DNA from: Pachysolen tannophilus NRRL Y-2460
Taxonomy: Eukaryota > Ascomycota > Pichiomycetes > Alaninales > Pachysolenaceae
NCBI GenBank assembly: GCA_001661245.1
Contig: KV454016.1
Span: 62,001-126,000, forward strand
DNA length: 64,000 nucleotides
Direction of reading: 5' to 3'
The position numbers and the translations under genes were made by a program. This document shows positions 1 to 8,661 of this stretch, in pieces. The notes under the pieces are model-generated. The model saw only the letters and a program-made list of their open reading frames with translations. It did no database searches and was not told the origin of the DNA. Each line of letters begins with the position of its first letter. Position 1 is the stretch's first letter.

Positions 1-651
1 TGAAACAAATAAATAAACCCAAGACAAAATTGTTGGAATATTAACGAAAAATTTTTCACTTAAAAGTTCTGGATAATAATCTTGGAAAATTGTAATTGTT
101 GCTTTAGAACCATTTTTAACATCAGGATCCATTTTTAAAAATGAAAGTTTTTTATAATCATGTAATTGAACCATACTAGAATTATCAGGATCTTTAAAAT
201 TTAAAATTTGAATTGATTTTTCCATTATACCTATTCTCCATCTAAGAAATTTATCCAAATCTCCAAAAATATCTTTAGGATTAGTAACATTTCCATAAAC
301 ATTAAAAGTAACAACTTTTTCATTACTTGAATTTTTTTCATACCAAGTTATATAACTAATAATATCAAATTTTTCATCATGATCTTCGGAAAACCCAGCA
401 CTCAATGGATTAAATTCTTTCCTCCATTTTAAAGTCTTCGAAAGCTGAGTCTTTGCCAATTCCAAATCAAACTTATTAGCTCTTAAAAATTTAATAACAA
501 GTGTCTTAGTAACTTCTTCATCATAAAAATCACCTTTTGGGTCAAGTTGATAACCATATAATTCATCATATTTCGCCTCTTCAACAAGCTCAGGTAATTT
601 CTCAATAAGACCATCAACCTGCAATTGCTCCTCTTTCGTAATCAAAGACAT
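1..651 (-). CDS. SFH5: Sec14-family phosphatidylinositol transfer protein Sfh5, C-terminus beyond the window
   Basis: This is the N-terminal 217 codons of a Sec14-like protein. The ATG is at 651 and the frame stays open to the window edge, so the C-terminus (roughly 70-80 residues by comparison with the ~294-aa yeast protein) is missing. The start MSLITKEEQL leads into a CRAL-TRIO N domain (IKFLRANKFDLELAKTQL). The lipid-binding domain follows, with the Sfh5-like stretches PKDIFGDLDKFLRWR, DPDNSSMVQLHDYK and YYPELLSEKFFVNIPT. The family moves phosphatidylinositol between membranes at ER-plasma membrane contacts, and yeast Sfh5 has also been reported as a heme-binding protein. The match to my memory of S. 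cerevisiae Sfh5 is strong over the whole visible length. Confidence 0.9.
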   Translation of the reverse strand, partial: MSLITKEEQLQVDGLIEKLPELVEEAKYDELYGYQLDPKGDFYDEEVTKTLVIKFLRANKFDLELAKTQLSKTLKWRKEFNPLSAGFSEDHDEKFDIISYITWYEKNSSNEKVVTFNVYGNVTNPKDIFGDLDKFLRWRIGIMEKSIQILNFKDPDNSSMVQLHDYKKLSFLKMDPDVKNGSKATITIFQDYYPELLSEKFFVNIPTILSWVYLFVS

Positions 652-864
652 CTCTTCAATCTCTATCTTTATATATATTACCTCTAAATATTCTAAATAA
701 TCAATTAAAAAAAAGGAAAAGAAAAGAAAAGAAAAGAAAGAACAAATCTATTGAACACTATTTACGTTTTATCGTTTACGTTTTTTTTATCTTTTCCATC
801 AAAAATTTAATATGAAAAAAAAACAGTAACAAAAACTTGTTTTCTTCTCGCACGACCAGTTTTT

Positions 865-1680
865 TCAATCAGTTTTCAACTTTCCAGTTGTCTTGAAACC
901 GTACCTGATCATCTGTAATGCAAGGAGTAGGTTCAAGGAGCCTCCTATAAGGTATCCTGCTAGGATCAATTGGTCACTGGCGTTGTTTACCAATGTGGTG
1001 AATATTCTGGAGAGCGATCCGATGTTATAGTTCAAGACACTGAAACCACTTAATTGACCTGTAGATTTCGATTTATAATTGCTGATAAGTTGAGGGATCT
1101 TGCTCAATATTGAAAGTGGGATTGTCAGGGTTAGTAAGTAGCTGAGTAGTTCGTTATTGACAACACCGCTCATTGTTGGTGGGCCAAATAATGTATATAA
1201 GATGAGTGCAGTAAAAGAAAATAATAATCCATAATAGTGTTTACCACCTCTTGTAAATGCCAATATCAAAATGATTATGAAAAAATTTTGAATTGAAAGA
1301 AATGCTGATTCTCCAAAAGTAGAAAAGGGATTTCCTTTTCTAAAATTATAAGAACATGTAACTAAATAGCTTAAAGTTTCCAAGATATAACTTAATAAAG
1401 ATAAACCATTAACATTTTTAGTTTTAGATATTTTCAAAATTTGAGGTAATTTCACAATTGAAGATGCAGATATAATAGCCACCCCTAATAATCTCGATAT
1501 AGCAATCTTAATCAATTCAGGAGATTCATTATCGAAAAAATCTAAATCCATAACTAATTTTTGAAAAGGTAATGGACCAATAATCTCTGAACCTAATCTA
1601 ACCACATTTGGAGGCAAATGATGAGTATACGGCCTCAAAAATAAAAGCAAAGGCTCTATATTTTGCTGAAAATTCTCCAT
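865..1680 (-). CDS. MPDU1/Lec35-like PQ-loop membrane protein
   Basis: A 271-aa polytopic membrane protein starting MENFQQNIEPLL. It has two PQ-loop repeats, one around residues 75-100 (KLPQILKISKTKNVNGLS) and one around 195-225 (KIPQLISNYKSKSTGQLSGF), each followed by hydrophobic helices, seven in all by eye. The KxPQ-to-GLS/LSGF spacing and the length match the mannose-P-dolichol utilization defect 1 family, which is needed in animals for use of dolichol-P-mannose/glucose in the ER. As far as I recall S. cerevisiae lacks an obvious orthologue, so a role here is inferred from family only. The next gene downstream on the map is a second, different PQ-loop protein in the same orientation. Confidence 0.75.
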   Translation of the reverse strand: MENFQQNIEPLLLFLRPYTHHLPPNVVRLGSEIIGPLPFQKLVMDLDFFDNESPELIKIAISRLLGVAIISASSIVKLPQILKISKTKNVNGLSLLSYILETLSYLVTCSYNFRKGNPFSTFGESAFLSIQNFFIIILILAFTRGGKHYYGLLFSFTALILYTLFGPPTMSGVVNNELLSYLLTLTIPLSILSKIPQLISNYKSKSTGQLSGFSVLNYNIGSLSRIFTTLVNNASDQLILAGYLIGGSLNLLLALQMIRYGFKTTGKLKTD

Positions 1681-2002
1681 CTTCCCTTAACGTTTACTTT
1701 TTTCTTTTCAAAATCTTTATTATTATTATTATTTATTAATATAATTAGAAAAATAATGCTATATACCTTCTTATAAACCTAGAATTATTGAACACCTCAG
1801 CTGAAAAATTATGGGAATATAAATAAATAACAGTAGTGCAAACGGAAATTAGAAAAAACTTGACCTCTTACACCACCAACATCGCATCTTACACCACACA
1901 CCACACCAGATCCTACACCACATATTACACCAGATCCTACACCAGACCCTGCACCAAGTCCTACACCAGACCCTGCACTCACCATTATTTATGAAAAGTT
2001 AT
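1681..2002. other. Intergenic region between the two PQ-loop genes
   Basis: No coding potential was found. It holds the promoter of the MPDU1-like gene and the 3' flank of the next PQ-loop gene. Its main content is a 12-bp tandem array (1887-1982, described separately) and an imperfect ATT-rich stretch at 1716-1736. Confidence 0.7.
1887..1982. repeat. 12-bp tandem array, eight units, consensus TCCTACACCAGA
   Basis: Eight consecutive 12-nt units can be read on the plus strand: TCTTACACCACA, CACCACACCAGA, TCCTACACCACA, TATTACACCAGA, TCCTACACCAGA, CCCTGCACCAAG, TCCTACACCAGA, CCCTGCACTCAC. Degenerate copies extend left to about 1864. On the minus strand the core reads TCTGGTGTAGGA. It is intergenic: neither strand gives a convincing ATG-started frame, and the frame of the upstream PQ-loop gene closes before it with several further stops. 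The GGTGTA core resembles the conserved part of CTG-clade telomere repeats and Rap1 sites (inference). Confidence 0.85.
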
Positions 2003-2782
2003 TCATTCATCTTGTTCTTCCTTTTCTGGGTATGAGACCTTCAGGTCTATTTCTTCTTCTTCTTCCAAATATTTCTTCTCTTCTTCATCTTGATTCGAGT
2101 CTTTCCGTCCAAATACTTTAAACCTCAAAAGCCATATTCCTTGACTACAGAATATCCCTAGTTCCATACATAATACAAGTGCATACAAGACAACACTCAT
2201 AATATTTAACGATCCATTTTCAACACAAACAGATGCTAGACTGAATATTGCACCCATTGAATCAATAGCCAAGAAAATGAAATTAATCCCTATCACTCTT
2301 CCTTGTCTTTTAGCAAGTTCAAAATATGGAGGAATTAAACCTAATGCCAATAGTACCGATGCAATAATACCAAATACTAAAGTTGGCCAAGTAACACCTT
2401 TATCAACGTATAATTCTTTCAAAGGTATAATGAAACCAATTTCTAAACCTAGTGCCACAGCAATTACGAAAACTCCAAGAATTATAATTTTTTTACGTGG
2501 CATTGATGTGGGAGGATAATATAAAGATTGAATCCAAGTTATATAACAGAAAACTGTGAATAACTGAGGTTGAACTTGAAGGGCAATCTCTGCATTTATT
2601 GAACAAAGATAAATTGAAAATGGAACACCCGATATAGCCCATAAAAATAACATTATAGGAGGTAATCCTTCACAGTTCTTCCTTCTATAATTATATATAA
2701 TTTGTGGTATTAATTGAATGCACCATAATATAGTACCAATCGTACCTAGCACTGTCAGTGCAACAGAGTTTCCAGATCCCAT
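2003..2782 (-). CDS. PQ-loop repeat membrane protein (YPQ/SLC66-like), acidic tail
   Basis: A 259-aa protein with about seven hydrophobic segments. A clear first PQ-loop lies near residues 20-45 (LIPQIIYNYRRKNCEGLPP) and a second PQ-type turn near 150 (LGLIPPYFELAKRQGRVIG). The C-terminal ~35 residues are cytosolic-looking and very acidic (DEEEKKYLEEEEEIDLK). Proteins of this fold are often vacuolar/lysosomal exporters of cationic amino acids or other organelle carriers, but I cannot place this one on a specific yeast gene (YPQ1-3, ERS1). ATG at 2782 is the only sensible start and sits directly before the first helix. Confidence 0.7.
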   Translation of the reverse strand: MGSGNSVALTVLGTIGTILWCIQLIPQIIYNYRRKNCEGLPPIMLFLWAISGVPFSIYLCSINAEIALQVQPQLFTVFCYITWIQSLYYPPTSMPRKKIIILGVFVIAVALGLEIGFIIPLKELYVDKGVTWPTLVFGIIASVLLALGLIPPYFELAKRQGRVIGINFIFLAIDSMGAIFSLASVCVENGSLNIMSVVLYALVLCMELGIFCSQGIWLLRFKVFGRKDSNQDEEEKKYLEEEEEIDLKVSYPEKEEQDE

Positions 2783-3277
2783 CTTTTTTTCTTTTTTTTT
2801 ATTTTAATTACTTTCTTTCACGTTCCAAGACACTAGCCTAGCTAGAATATATTTCTACGTTTACTTGAAGATATTTAAGCTCATTTATATACACTTCACA
2901 AGAAGAATTTTACTAACAACTCAACTGTGAAAAGTTTTTCCCCTTTGAAGCACACACGATGAGCAAGCGTATTCGACCTTCTCGATTAGGCAATTAGAAT
3001 CGGAGTGTGGAAATTATATAATAATACCAATACCAATAATAATAATAATAATAATAATACAATAATACTGTTAATATGAAAACCGTATGTTTTTATTATT
3101 AATAATCAAAGTTATAGGGATGAATATATAAATTTCCTAGTCCTAAATTTCAGAAACTCCACAAATTTCTCCTAAAAAAAAAAAAGAATGTCCATAAAAA
3201 CTCAACAATTGTAAAAGAAAAAAATCAAATAAATAAAGAAGAAAAAAGAAGTAAAAGAAAAAAAAAGAAATGGAATC
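2783..3277. other. Intergenic region with (AAT)8 microsatellite
   Basis: No gene was seen on either strand. It contains the promoter of the PQ-loop gene and the 3' flank of the MFS gene. A perfect (AAT)8 repeat lies at 3035-3058. A TTTACTAAC string near 2907 on the plus strand looks like a branch point, but no 5' splice site or exon goes with it. Confidence 0.6.
3035..3058. repeat. (AAT)8 microsatellite
   Basis: Eight perfect AAT units, preceded by imperfect AATACC units. Such a site is length-variable in yeasts. Confidence 0.9.
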
Positions 3278-5317
3278 TCACCTAGACGGCTGCATATTTG
3301 TGCCTATAGTACTATTTGCTCTTATGTGAATAGATTTAATTGGTGAAGTAGGAAGAACAATACTACCTACACTGCTGTTTCCTGAGTTTAAGCTACAAGA
3401 GCTTTCTCTTCTACTGGCCATAAATCTGTGTAGCCTTTCTCTTTGTTCTTTTTGCAATTGTAAGCTGCTGATAGAACGTCTTCTTAGATGAGGTGATTGT
3501 TCAGATTGTTCATAATCCGGTGTTTTTTTAATTGTATCACTACTTGAAGTCAATATTATTGCCAATATTAATGACAACGTTAATATTCCCAATACAACGT
3601 AAAAAGTTACTCTTGGTTCCACATCCACAGTTTTAGAATATAAATAGAGAAAAGATGCTGGCATCACTAAATTGATTAAACTTTTCAAAGTTGTTATTGC
3701 ACCAAATATGGCACCAGTTTTTTCTGTAGATGAATATTTAATAATTGCAAAATGAATTGTTGGTGATGCTAATGTAGAGAAACAATGTAAAAAACAAGAT
3801 GAAATAAATACTTTGGATGAACCGGCAAATGTTACTATTAAAGCACCCAATATATCTGTAGTGATGCAAAAAATTATGCAAGTAATATCTGCTTTATCAA
3901 CTTTTTTTGTTTCAATTTTGAACTTTTTTTTCAATTGATGTAAAAAATATGGAGAAAAAAATAAAAGTACAATTACTTTTGCTGCAGCATTTAATGTCAT
4001 ATAATATCCCATCTCAACTGAAGTCCAATCAAATTTAAATGTACCATATAATATGAGAATTTGACCAGCACATACAGTACCACTTGTTAAACAAGTATCA
4101 ATTAATAATAATAATATTACAGATATTCTTGGTTTATAACTTTTTGAACCATCTTGTTGAGTAATTGGAAGCCAAATATTTTTCAATGAAGTGAAAATAT
4201 TAATTTCTGTTATAAATTTATCATAATAATAACGTCTTTTTTTTTGAAATCTTTCTCTTCTATCTTCATCAACAGCCATTGAATTTCTTCTTGATTTCAG
4301 TCTAGCATTTGTTGATCTTGATTCTGGTAAAACGAAAAAAATGAAAAGAACATATGCAAATGTCATACAAACATCAATATAGATAACAAAAATGTTTGAT
4401 TTTGTAAATTTAACTAATAAAGAACCTAATATCGGTCCAATTGCCATTGCCATAAACATATTAGCAATTACAATACCCATAGAATATATCCTCATATGAT
4501 CTTCAACAACATCAGTAATATATGAATTACACATTCCAAAAAAAACTGCACCTCCACCTCCAATACTATCTATTAAACTTGCTAATATAATCAACCAAGG
4601 ATGAAATCGATCAACTGAAGGTGAAATTAAAGATGAAACTGCTAATTTGGATAAAAATGTTAAAAAAGCACCATATAAGATGATTATTTTCCTTCCATAA
4701 ATATCACTACTTTCACAAATTTTCCCACTAAGAAGAATTGCAACTAATGCTCCACTAATGTTTATCAGACCTTGTAATTGAGAAAGTTCAACTTGAACTT
4801 GTGATTTATTACATCTACGAATATCAATTTCCATAAATGTTTGAGTATCCCCATTATTTTCAAATAAAAGTTTTTTACAAAATAATTGTAATAATAATTC
4901 AAGCCTAGCAGACATACTAATACCACTACTAAATGAAGCAAAAAACATAACTGATGCAATCATAAATAATGAAGGTCTTCTATACCATTTTAATGTTTTA
5001 TGACCCAATCTTTCTTGTCTCAACCACCTTGTTTCCTCATCTTCATTTTCATGATCATTATCGGAAATAACAGACTCATAAGCATCAACCATTGCATGTT
5101 CTAATATATCTTCAGCAATTGGTTCTTTTCCAACTTGCTTATGTTTTTGTCTATGGCCACTTCTTGGATTAGAACCATTTCCATTTTTTATTTGAGAATT
5201 TTGTTCAATTGAAGAATATGTAGTTTCATTGTTCGATGAAACAGAAACTGGTGGTAATAAAGAAGAAGTCTCTGTAACTGAAACTTTCAAATCTTTATCA
5301 TCTTTAGAAAAAGACAT
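3278..5317 (-). CDS. Major facilitator superfamily transporter, YCR023C-like
   Basis: A 679-aa MFS protein. The cytosolic N-tail (about 1-120) is Ser/Asn/His-rich and ends in WYRRPSLFMIA before TM1. About twelve membrane segments follow, split by a basic central loop near residues 335-385 (RLKSRRNSMAVDEDRRER). The first half carries the MFS-typical SDIYGRKIIILYGAF loop (about residue 205). The C-tail is Ser/Arg-rich (LRRRSISSLQ), with potential phosphosites. Placement with fungal tetracycline-resistance-like vacuolar carriers such as YCR023C rests on the N-terminal signature (RPSLFMIA...SGISMSARL). The substrate is unknown. Confidence 0.7.
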   Translation of the reverse strand: MSFSKDDKDLKVSVTETSSLLPPVSVSSNNETTYSSIEQNSQIKNGNGSNPRSGHRQKHKQVGKEPIAEDILEHAMVDAYESVISDNDHENEDEETRWLRQERLGHKTLKWYRRPSLFMIASVMFFASFSSGISMSARLELLLQLFCKKLLFENNGDTQTFMEIDIRRCNKSQVQVELSQLQGLINISGALVAILLSGKICESSDIYGRKIIILYGAFLTFLSKLAVSSLISPSVDRFHPWLIILASLIDSIGGGGAVFFGMCNSYITDVVEDHMRIYSMGIVIANMFMAMAIGPILGSLLVKFTKSNIFVIYIDVCMTFAYVLFIFFVLPESRSTNARLKSRRNSMAVDEDRRERFQKKRRYYYDKFITEINIFTSLKNIWLPITQQDGSKSYKPRISVILLLLIDTCLTSGTVCAGQILILYGTFKFDWTSVEMGYYMTLNAAAKVIVLLFFSPYFLHQLKKKFKIETKKVDKADITCIIFCITTDILGALIVTFAGSSKVFISSCFLHCFSTLASPTIHFAIIKYSSTEKTGAIFGAITTLKSLINLVMPASFLYLYSKTVDVEPRVTFYVVLGILTLSLILAIILTSSSDTIKKTPDYEQSEQSPHLRRRSISSLQLQKEQRERLHRFMASRRESSCSLNSGNSSVGSIVLPTSPIKSIHIRANSTIGTNMQPSR

Positions 5318-6009
5318 TTTTTTACTTTTTTCTATCTTTTCTTTTTAATTGAATATATAAGGTAATGAAAGGTTTAAAAGACCCAACTTAAAACGTAAAT
5401 TTAAAATCACCTTCTTCTCAAAACCTATAATTCAAAAAAGATAAAATATAGGTCCATGAATATGAAATTCTGGAATCACTTCTTCTTATCTAAAACATTG
5501 AAATCTTCTTATCTTCACTAACTAACTTATAAATCATTAAATACATAACAAGAATATTAACTCCCTTTTATTCTAAAAAAAAAAAAAAAATAAGAAGAAG
5601 AGAAAACTAGATTCAAATTTTCAATAAAACTGCTAGCTTCTTCCTATCACTAAATAATTATAAATATTTATTAATCTATTTATTAAGAAGCTAATGCTTG
5701 TTTGCTTCTTAAAACTATTTCTGCAGACGGAAAATAGTGTGGAAAATAGCCTACATACATAGCCGGAAATTAGTCCTAATCGGGGGAAGATATTTCTTAG
5801 ACAATGTATTATTGTTAATTGTTTTTTTAAAAAAAAATTGTGGATCTGTTTTGAAATAACAAGAACAACTATTGATTAATTCTGTAAATAAGGAAATAAG
5901 GAAAGTGGAAAAGTAATAAAATGAAGATCATCAAAAAAAAAAAAAGGAAAAAAAAATAATAAAATAAAAAATAAAGTAAAAAAAAAAGAGGTTTAATTCA
6001 ATCAAGAAA
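5318..6009. other. Intergenic, nothing recognised
   Basis: 692 bp between the CDC11 3' end and the MFS 5' end. It is AT-rich with poly-A runs at 5575-5590 and 5933-5945. A double CTAAC string near 5515-5527 has no splice partner. No ORF, tRNA or snoRNA-like box pair was seen. Confidence 0.6.
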
Positions 6010-7161
6010 TTAATATTCACCATTTTGTTTCATATTTTCTGCAATTAAATTCAATTCTCTTTCTCTTTCTGCTATTTCTTTTTCCTTTTCATAAATTTCT
6101 TTTTTAATTCTTTCTTCAAAAGTTTTCAATCTTTCTTCTTCTAATAATATTTCTCTTTCCTTTTCTGCATAATCATTATTTGAAATACTTGCAAGTGGAG
6201 AATCTTTAATACTTGTATTTTCACCTTGTCTAATAACTGGTGTTTCAATTCTAAAATCGTTATTACTCAATGCATTAGTTCTATAATCTTCATATAATAT
6301 TTCATAAGTTTTTTCTTTTAATTCATTTAAATGAGTAACTAATAAAGTATTTTTTAAAACTGAAAAATCAGAAATTTCATTATTTTCAATATCAACAATA
6401 CCCCAAGGATATTTTCTAATTCTTGATCTTTTACCTTCTCTATCTTCTATAACTTCATTAGAACCCATAACTGCAAATGGTAATATTTTTTGTAAATGAT
6501 TATTTAATTCAAAACTTTCTTCATCAATTTCATCTTCATAAGTATATTCATTAAATTTAAAAATTGGTATATTATAAAAATTAATATCTTCCATAATTAA
6601 TCTTTTATTTAATTTTAATTCATCTAATGTTAAACTATCAGCTTTTGAAATAACAGGAATAATATTAACTAATGATGCCAAATTTTTCATCAATTCAATA
6701 TCAATTTCTCTTAATCCATGACCTGTAGGAGTAATAAAATATAAACAACAATGAACTCTACCATCTTTAAATCTAGGATTTCTCTTTAATCTACTTTCTT
6801 CAATTAATACCTCATCATATTGATGTTTTATATAGTCAACTATTAAATTGAAATTAAATTCATTTTCAATAGAATCTCCAAAACCAGGAGTATCAATAAA
6901 ATTTATAGCAATTCTAATACCTTCATTATCTTCTAATTCAACACTTGATTTTCTTAATACTAAATCCCTCTTAGGATAATCAGAATCATCAGGTAAAGGA
7001 ATCGATGAAGAAGCTTCCACTATTTGTTGATCACAAAATGAATTAATAAATGTAGATCTTCCACAACCGCTCTGACCAACAACCATCACAGTATAATTAA
7101 TACTTTTTTTTAAAGTCTTTCTTTTCCTCAAAGCAGAAGAACTCCCAATTATTTGAACCAT
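6010..7161 (-). CDS. CDC11: Septin Cdc11
   Basis: A 383-aa septin GTPase, a terminal subunit of the septin rods that form the bud-neck filament collar. The start MVQIIGSSSALRKRK aligns without a gap to yeast Cdc11 (MSGIIDASSALRKRK), which fixes ATG 7161. The basic patch RKRKTLKK (12-19) is followed by the P-loop GQSGCGRS (29-36), DTPGFGDS (switch II), the septin signature RNPRFKDGRVHCCLY and SKADSL (G4 equivalent). The conserved KYPWGIVDIE stretch follows. The C-terminal 50 residues form a charged coiled coil (KEREILLEEERLKTFEERIKK is part of it). The length is a little under the 415 aa of S. cerevisiae. An MCB-type ACGCGT lies about 170 bp upstream, fitting late-G1 expression. Confidence 0.87.
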   Translation of the reverse strand: MVQIIGSSSALRKRKTLKKSINYTVMVVGQSGCGRSTFINSFCDQQIVEASSSIPLPDDSDYPKRDLVLRKSSVELEDNEGIRIAINFIDTPGFGDSIENEFNFNLIVDYIKHQYDEVLIEESRLKRNPRFKDGRVHCCLYFITPTGHGLREIDIELMKNLASLVNIIPVISKADSLTLDELKLNKRLIMEDINFYNIPIFKFNEYTYEDEIDEESFELNNHLQKILPFAVMGSNEVIEDREGKRSRIRKYPWGIVDIENNEISDFSVLKNTLLVTHLNELKEKTYEILYEDYRTNALSNNDFRIETPVIRQGENTSIKDSPLASISNNDYAEKEREILLEEERLKTFEERIKKEIYEKEKEIAERERELNLIAENMKQNGEY

Positions 7162-7692
7162 TCTCGATTTCCTCAACTATTCAAATATCAAATCAATCAA
7201 TACAATGGATTAATGAACCCCACTATCACAAAGAAAAGAAAGAAAGAAAAGAAAAAAAAAAAAAATTATTTTGAGATCAACCGCCCAATAATTAAAAGGA
7301 ACTCTTTTCAACACTTTTTATCACTTAAACGCGTTGTCTTTTGTTGTCTTTTGTTGTCTTTTTCTTTTTTTTTTGTATTTTTATTTTCTTTTAACAAAAA
7401 AAATATTTTTCCATTTTCAGAAATTTATTACTTTATTTGGAACCGATTTCTGATTTAGGTAGTTTTACCTACTTTTTACTCCTCTTTTGGTGTTTCTATT
7501 ACCGCTTTAGGTAAGAGTATACATTAAATATCATAATCATATCAAATTCAAAGGTGAAATTGATGATTAAAAGTTTATAAGTCCATAGAGATAAAAGTTA
7601 CAAACATGTATATAGTTGCTAATTATTTCGTTTCTTATAAAGAAATAAGAAAAAAAAAAGGGGGCAAAATCTAATCATATAATATATACTAG
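7162..7692. other. Intergenic between CDC11 5' and RFA3 3'
   Basis: 531 bp holding the CDC11 promoter, with T-rich tracts on the plus strand, a threefold TTGTCTTTTG repeat near 7336-7360 and one ACGCGT. The only open frame here (plus strand, 7153-7458) is low-complexity Lys/Phe and not convincing. Confidence 0.6.
7329..7334. promoter_or_regulatory. MCB (ACGCGT), likely MBF site for CDC11
   Basis: A perfect MluI cell-cycle box 168 bp upstream of the CDC11 ATG. CG-containing hexamers are rare in this AT-rich DNA. Binding is inferred from motif and target type. Confidence 0.45.
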
Positions 7693-8040
7693 TTAGTAAA
7701 AAAGTTCACTACATTTATTTGAGTATTTAACCAATGCAATAGCAGCTTTCTCATTGATTGAGTCACCAAAATCTATCCCATCTAGCACTCTTATAGCCAA
7801 TTCATCATTTGTAATTTTTCCAATAACTTCATAGTAGTTATTTGGAGTCTGAAGTTTAGGCACAAGACTACTAGAGATTAATAAATTGATTTGTCCCGAA
7901 GAACCATCTGAAGCCTTTGTTAATAACGAAGCACGATCATTCTGAATTGAACCCAATTTCCCAATCACTCTTACCACCTTGCCTTCAAATTGTTTTAATA
8001 AAGTGTGATCCACTCTGATATTCGATAATGAAGAATCCAT
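7693..8040 (-). CDS. RFA3: Replication protein A small subunit (RPA14)
   Basis: A 115-aa single OB-fold protein, close to the ~122 aa of yeast Rfa3. It is the third subunit of the RPA trimer that coats single-stranded DNA in replication, repair and recombination. The OB core runs from VDHTLLKQFEGKVVRVIGKL through YYEVIGKITNDELAIRVLDG, ending in a C-terminal helix (EKAAIALVKYSNKCSELFY) of the type that forms the RPA trimer bundle. ATG 8040 (MDSSLSNIRVD) is the only ATG before the fold. Sequence conservation in this family is low, so the call rests on length, fold pattern and C-helix. It is divergent from TRP3 across 621 bp. Confidence 0.75.
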   Translation of the reverse strand: MDSSLSNIRVDHTLLKQFEGKVVRVIGKLGSIQNDRASLLTKASDGSSGQINLLISSSLVPKLQTPNNYYEVIGKITNDELAIRVLDGIDFGDSINEKAAIALVKYSNKCSELFY

Positions 8041-8258
8041 AACCAATAATTAATAACAAAACCGTAAATAAAATTCTAGAAAATCCAACCAACAAAATTT
8101 AAAAAGAGAATAAAAACCCAACTCTTTTTTTTAGAACAATCCAATAAAAGAAAAAAGAAAAAAGAAAAAAAGAAAAGAAAATCAGTTGTAATGATCTAAT
8201 CTTTGTATTAATAGATTAAAGAGAATATCAAAAATAAAAATAAAAATATAAAAAAAAG

Positions 8259-8264
8259 ACGCGC
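8259..8264. promoter_or_regulatory. MCB-like ACGCGC upstream of RFA3
   Basis: An ACGCG core about 220 bp upstream of the RFA3 ATG. RPA genes are classic MBF targets in yeast. This is one mismatch from the full MCB. Confidence 0.35.
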
Positions 8265-8528
8265 CGCTACTTTAAAAGCAAAAAAAAAAAAAAAAATTAA
8301 AAAACTTTTGTCGTGTGTTACAAATACAAATTTACTAATCGGGAAGGTTTTTTAAACTAGTAGTGTTCTGATATTACAAAAATCCAGTTTGGGAAGTCTT
8401 AATCTGTTTTCGGTTAAATGAGAGTAATTTAACTTCCGTTTTTGGATTACTACTTTTTTTGGAGCTTTTACTTCCTAATTTGGAAACCCATTTTTTTTTT
8501 TCCAAAGGTGAAAAATTTTGACCAAAAG

Positions 8529-8577
8529 TTAGTCAGTCAATCAGTCAGTTGAATTAGTCAAGATTGATTGATGAGTC
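8529..8577. promoter_or_regulatory. Cluster of Gcn4-like sites upstream of TRP3
   Basis: Within about 130 bp of the TRP3 ATG are two TTAGTCA sequences (8529-8535 and 8554-8560) and ATGAGTC at 8571-8577. Each is one change from TGASTCA or matches a core half. The first sits in a short AGTC-type repeat. Amino-acid biosynthesis genes are normally under Gcn4 control, so function is inferred. Confidence 0.45.
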
Positions 8578-8661
8578 GGCAAGGCAAATAAGCAAGTGAT
8601 TTTCCTGTTTTATTTTTCCTATTCCCTGATATTGTGATTTGTTTATTTTTTTTTTGTGAAT

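Larger units (their letters stand above)
8041..8661. other. Divergent promoter region RFA3/TRP3
   Basis: 621 bp shared by two divergent genes. The RFA3-proximal part has ACGCGC at 8259-8264 (MCB-like). The TRP3-proximal part has several TTAGTCA/TGAGTC motifs at 8529-8577 (Gcn4-like). No ORF or RNA was seen. Confidence 0.6.

Noticed and set aside
1864-1982. 12-bp array as a coding repeat (PTPD or SGVG type)
   Set aside because: No ATG-started frame supports it. The frame of the neighbouring PQ-loop gene has several stops before the array.
2903-2912. TTTACTAAC branch-point-like string, plus strand
   Set aside because: No GTATGT donor or coding exon upstream on that strand.
7162-7176. Upstream TTG start for CDC11 (and similar TTG/GTG starts for RFA3, TRP3, CYB2, TOP2, TFA2, HST3, ATP25 and others)
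   Set aside because: Non-ATG initiation is not expected in a yeast nuclear gene. The first in-frame ATG matches the known N-termini, clearest for CDC11 and PEX29.
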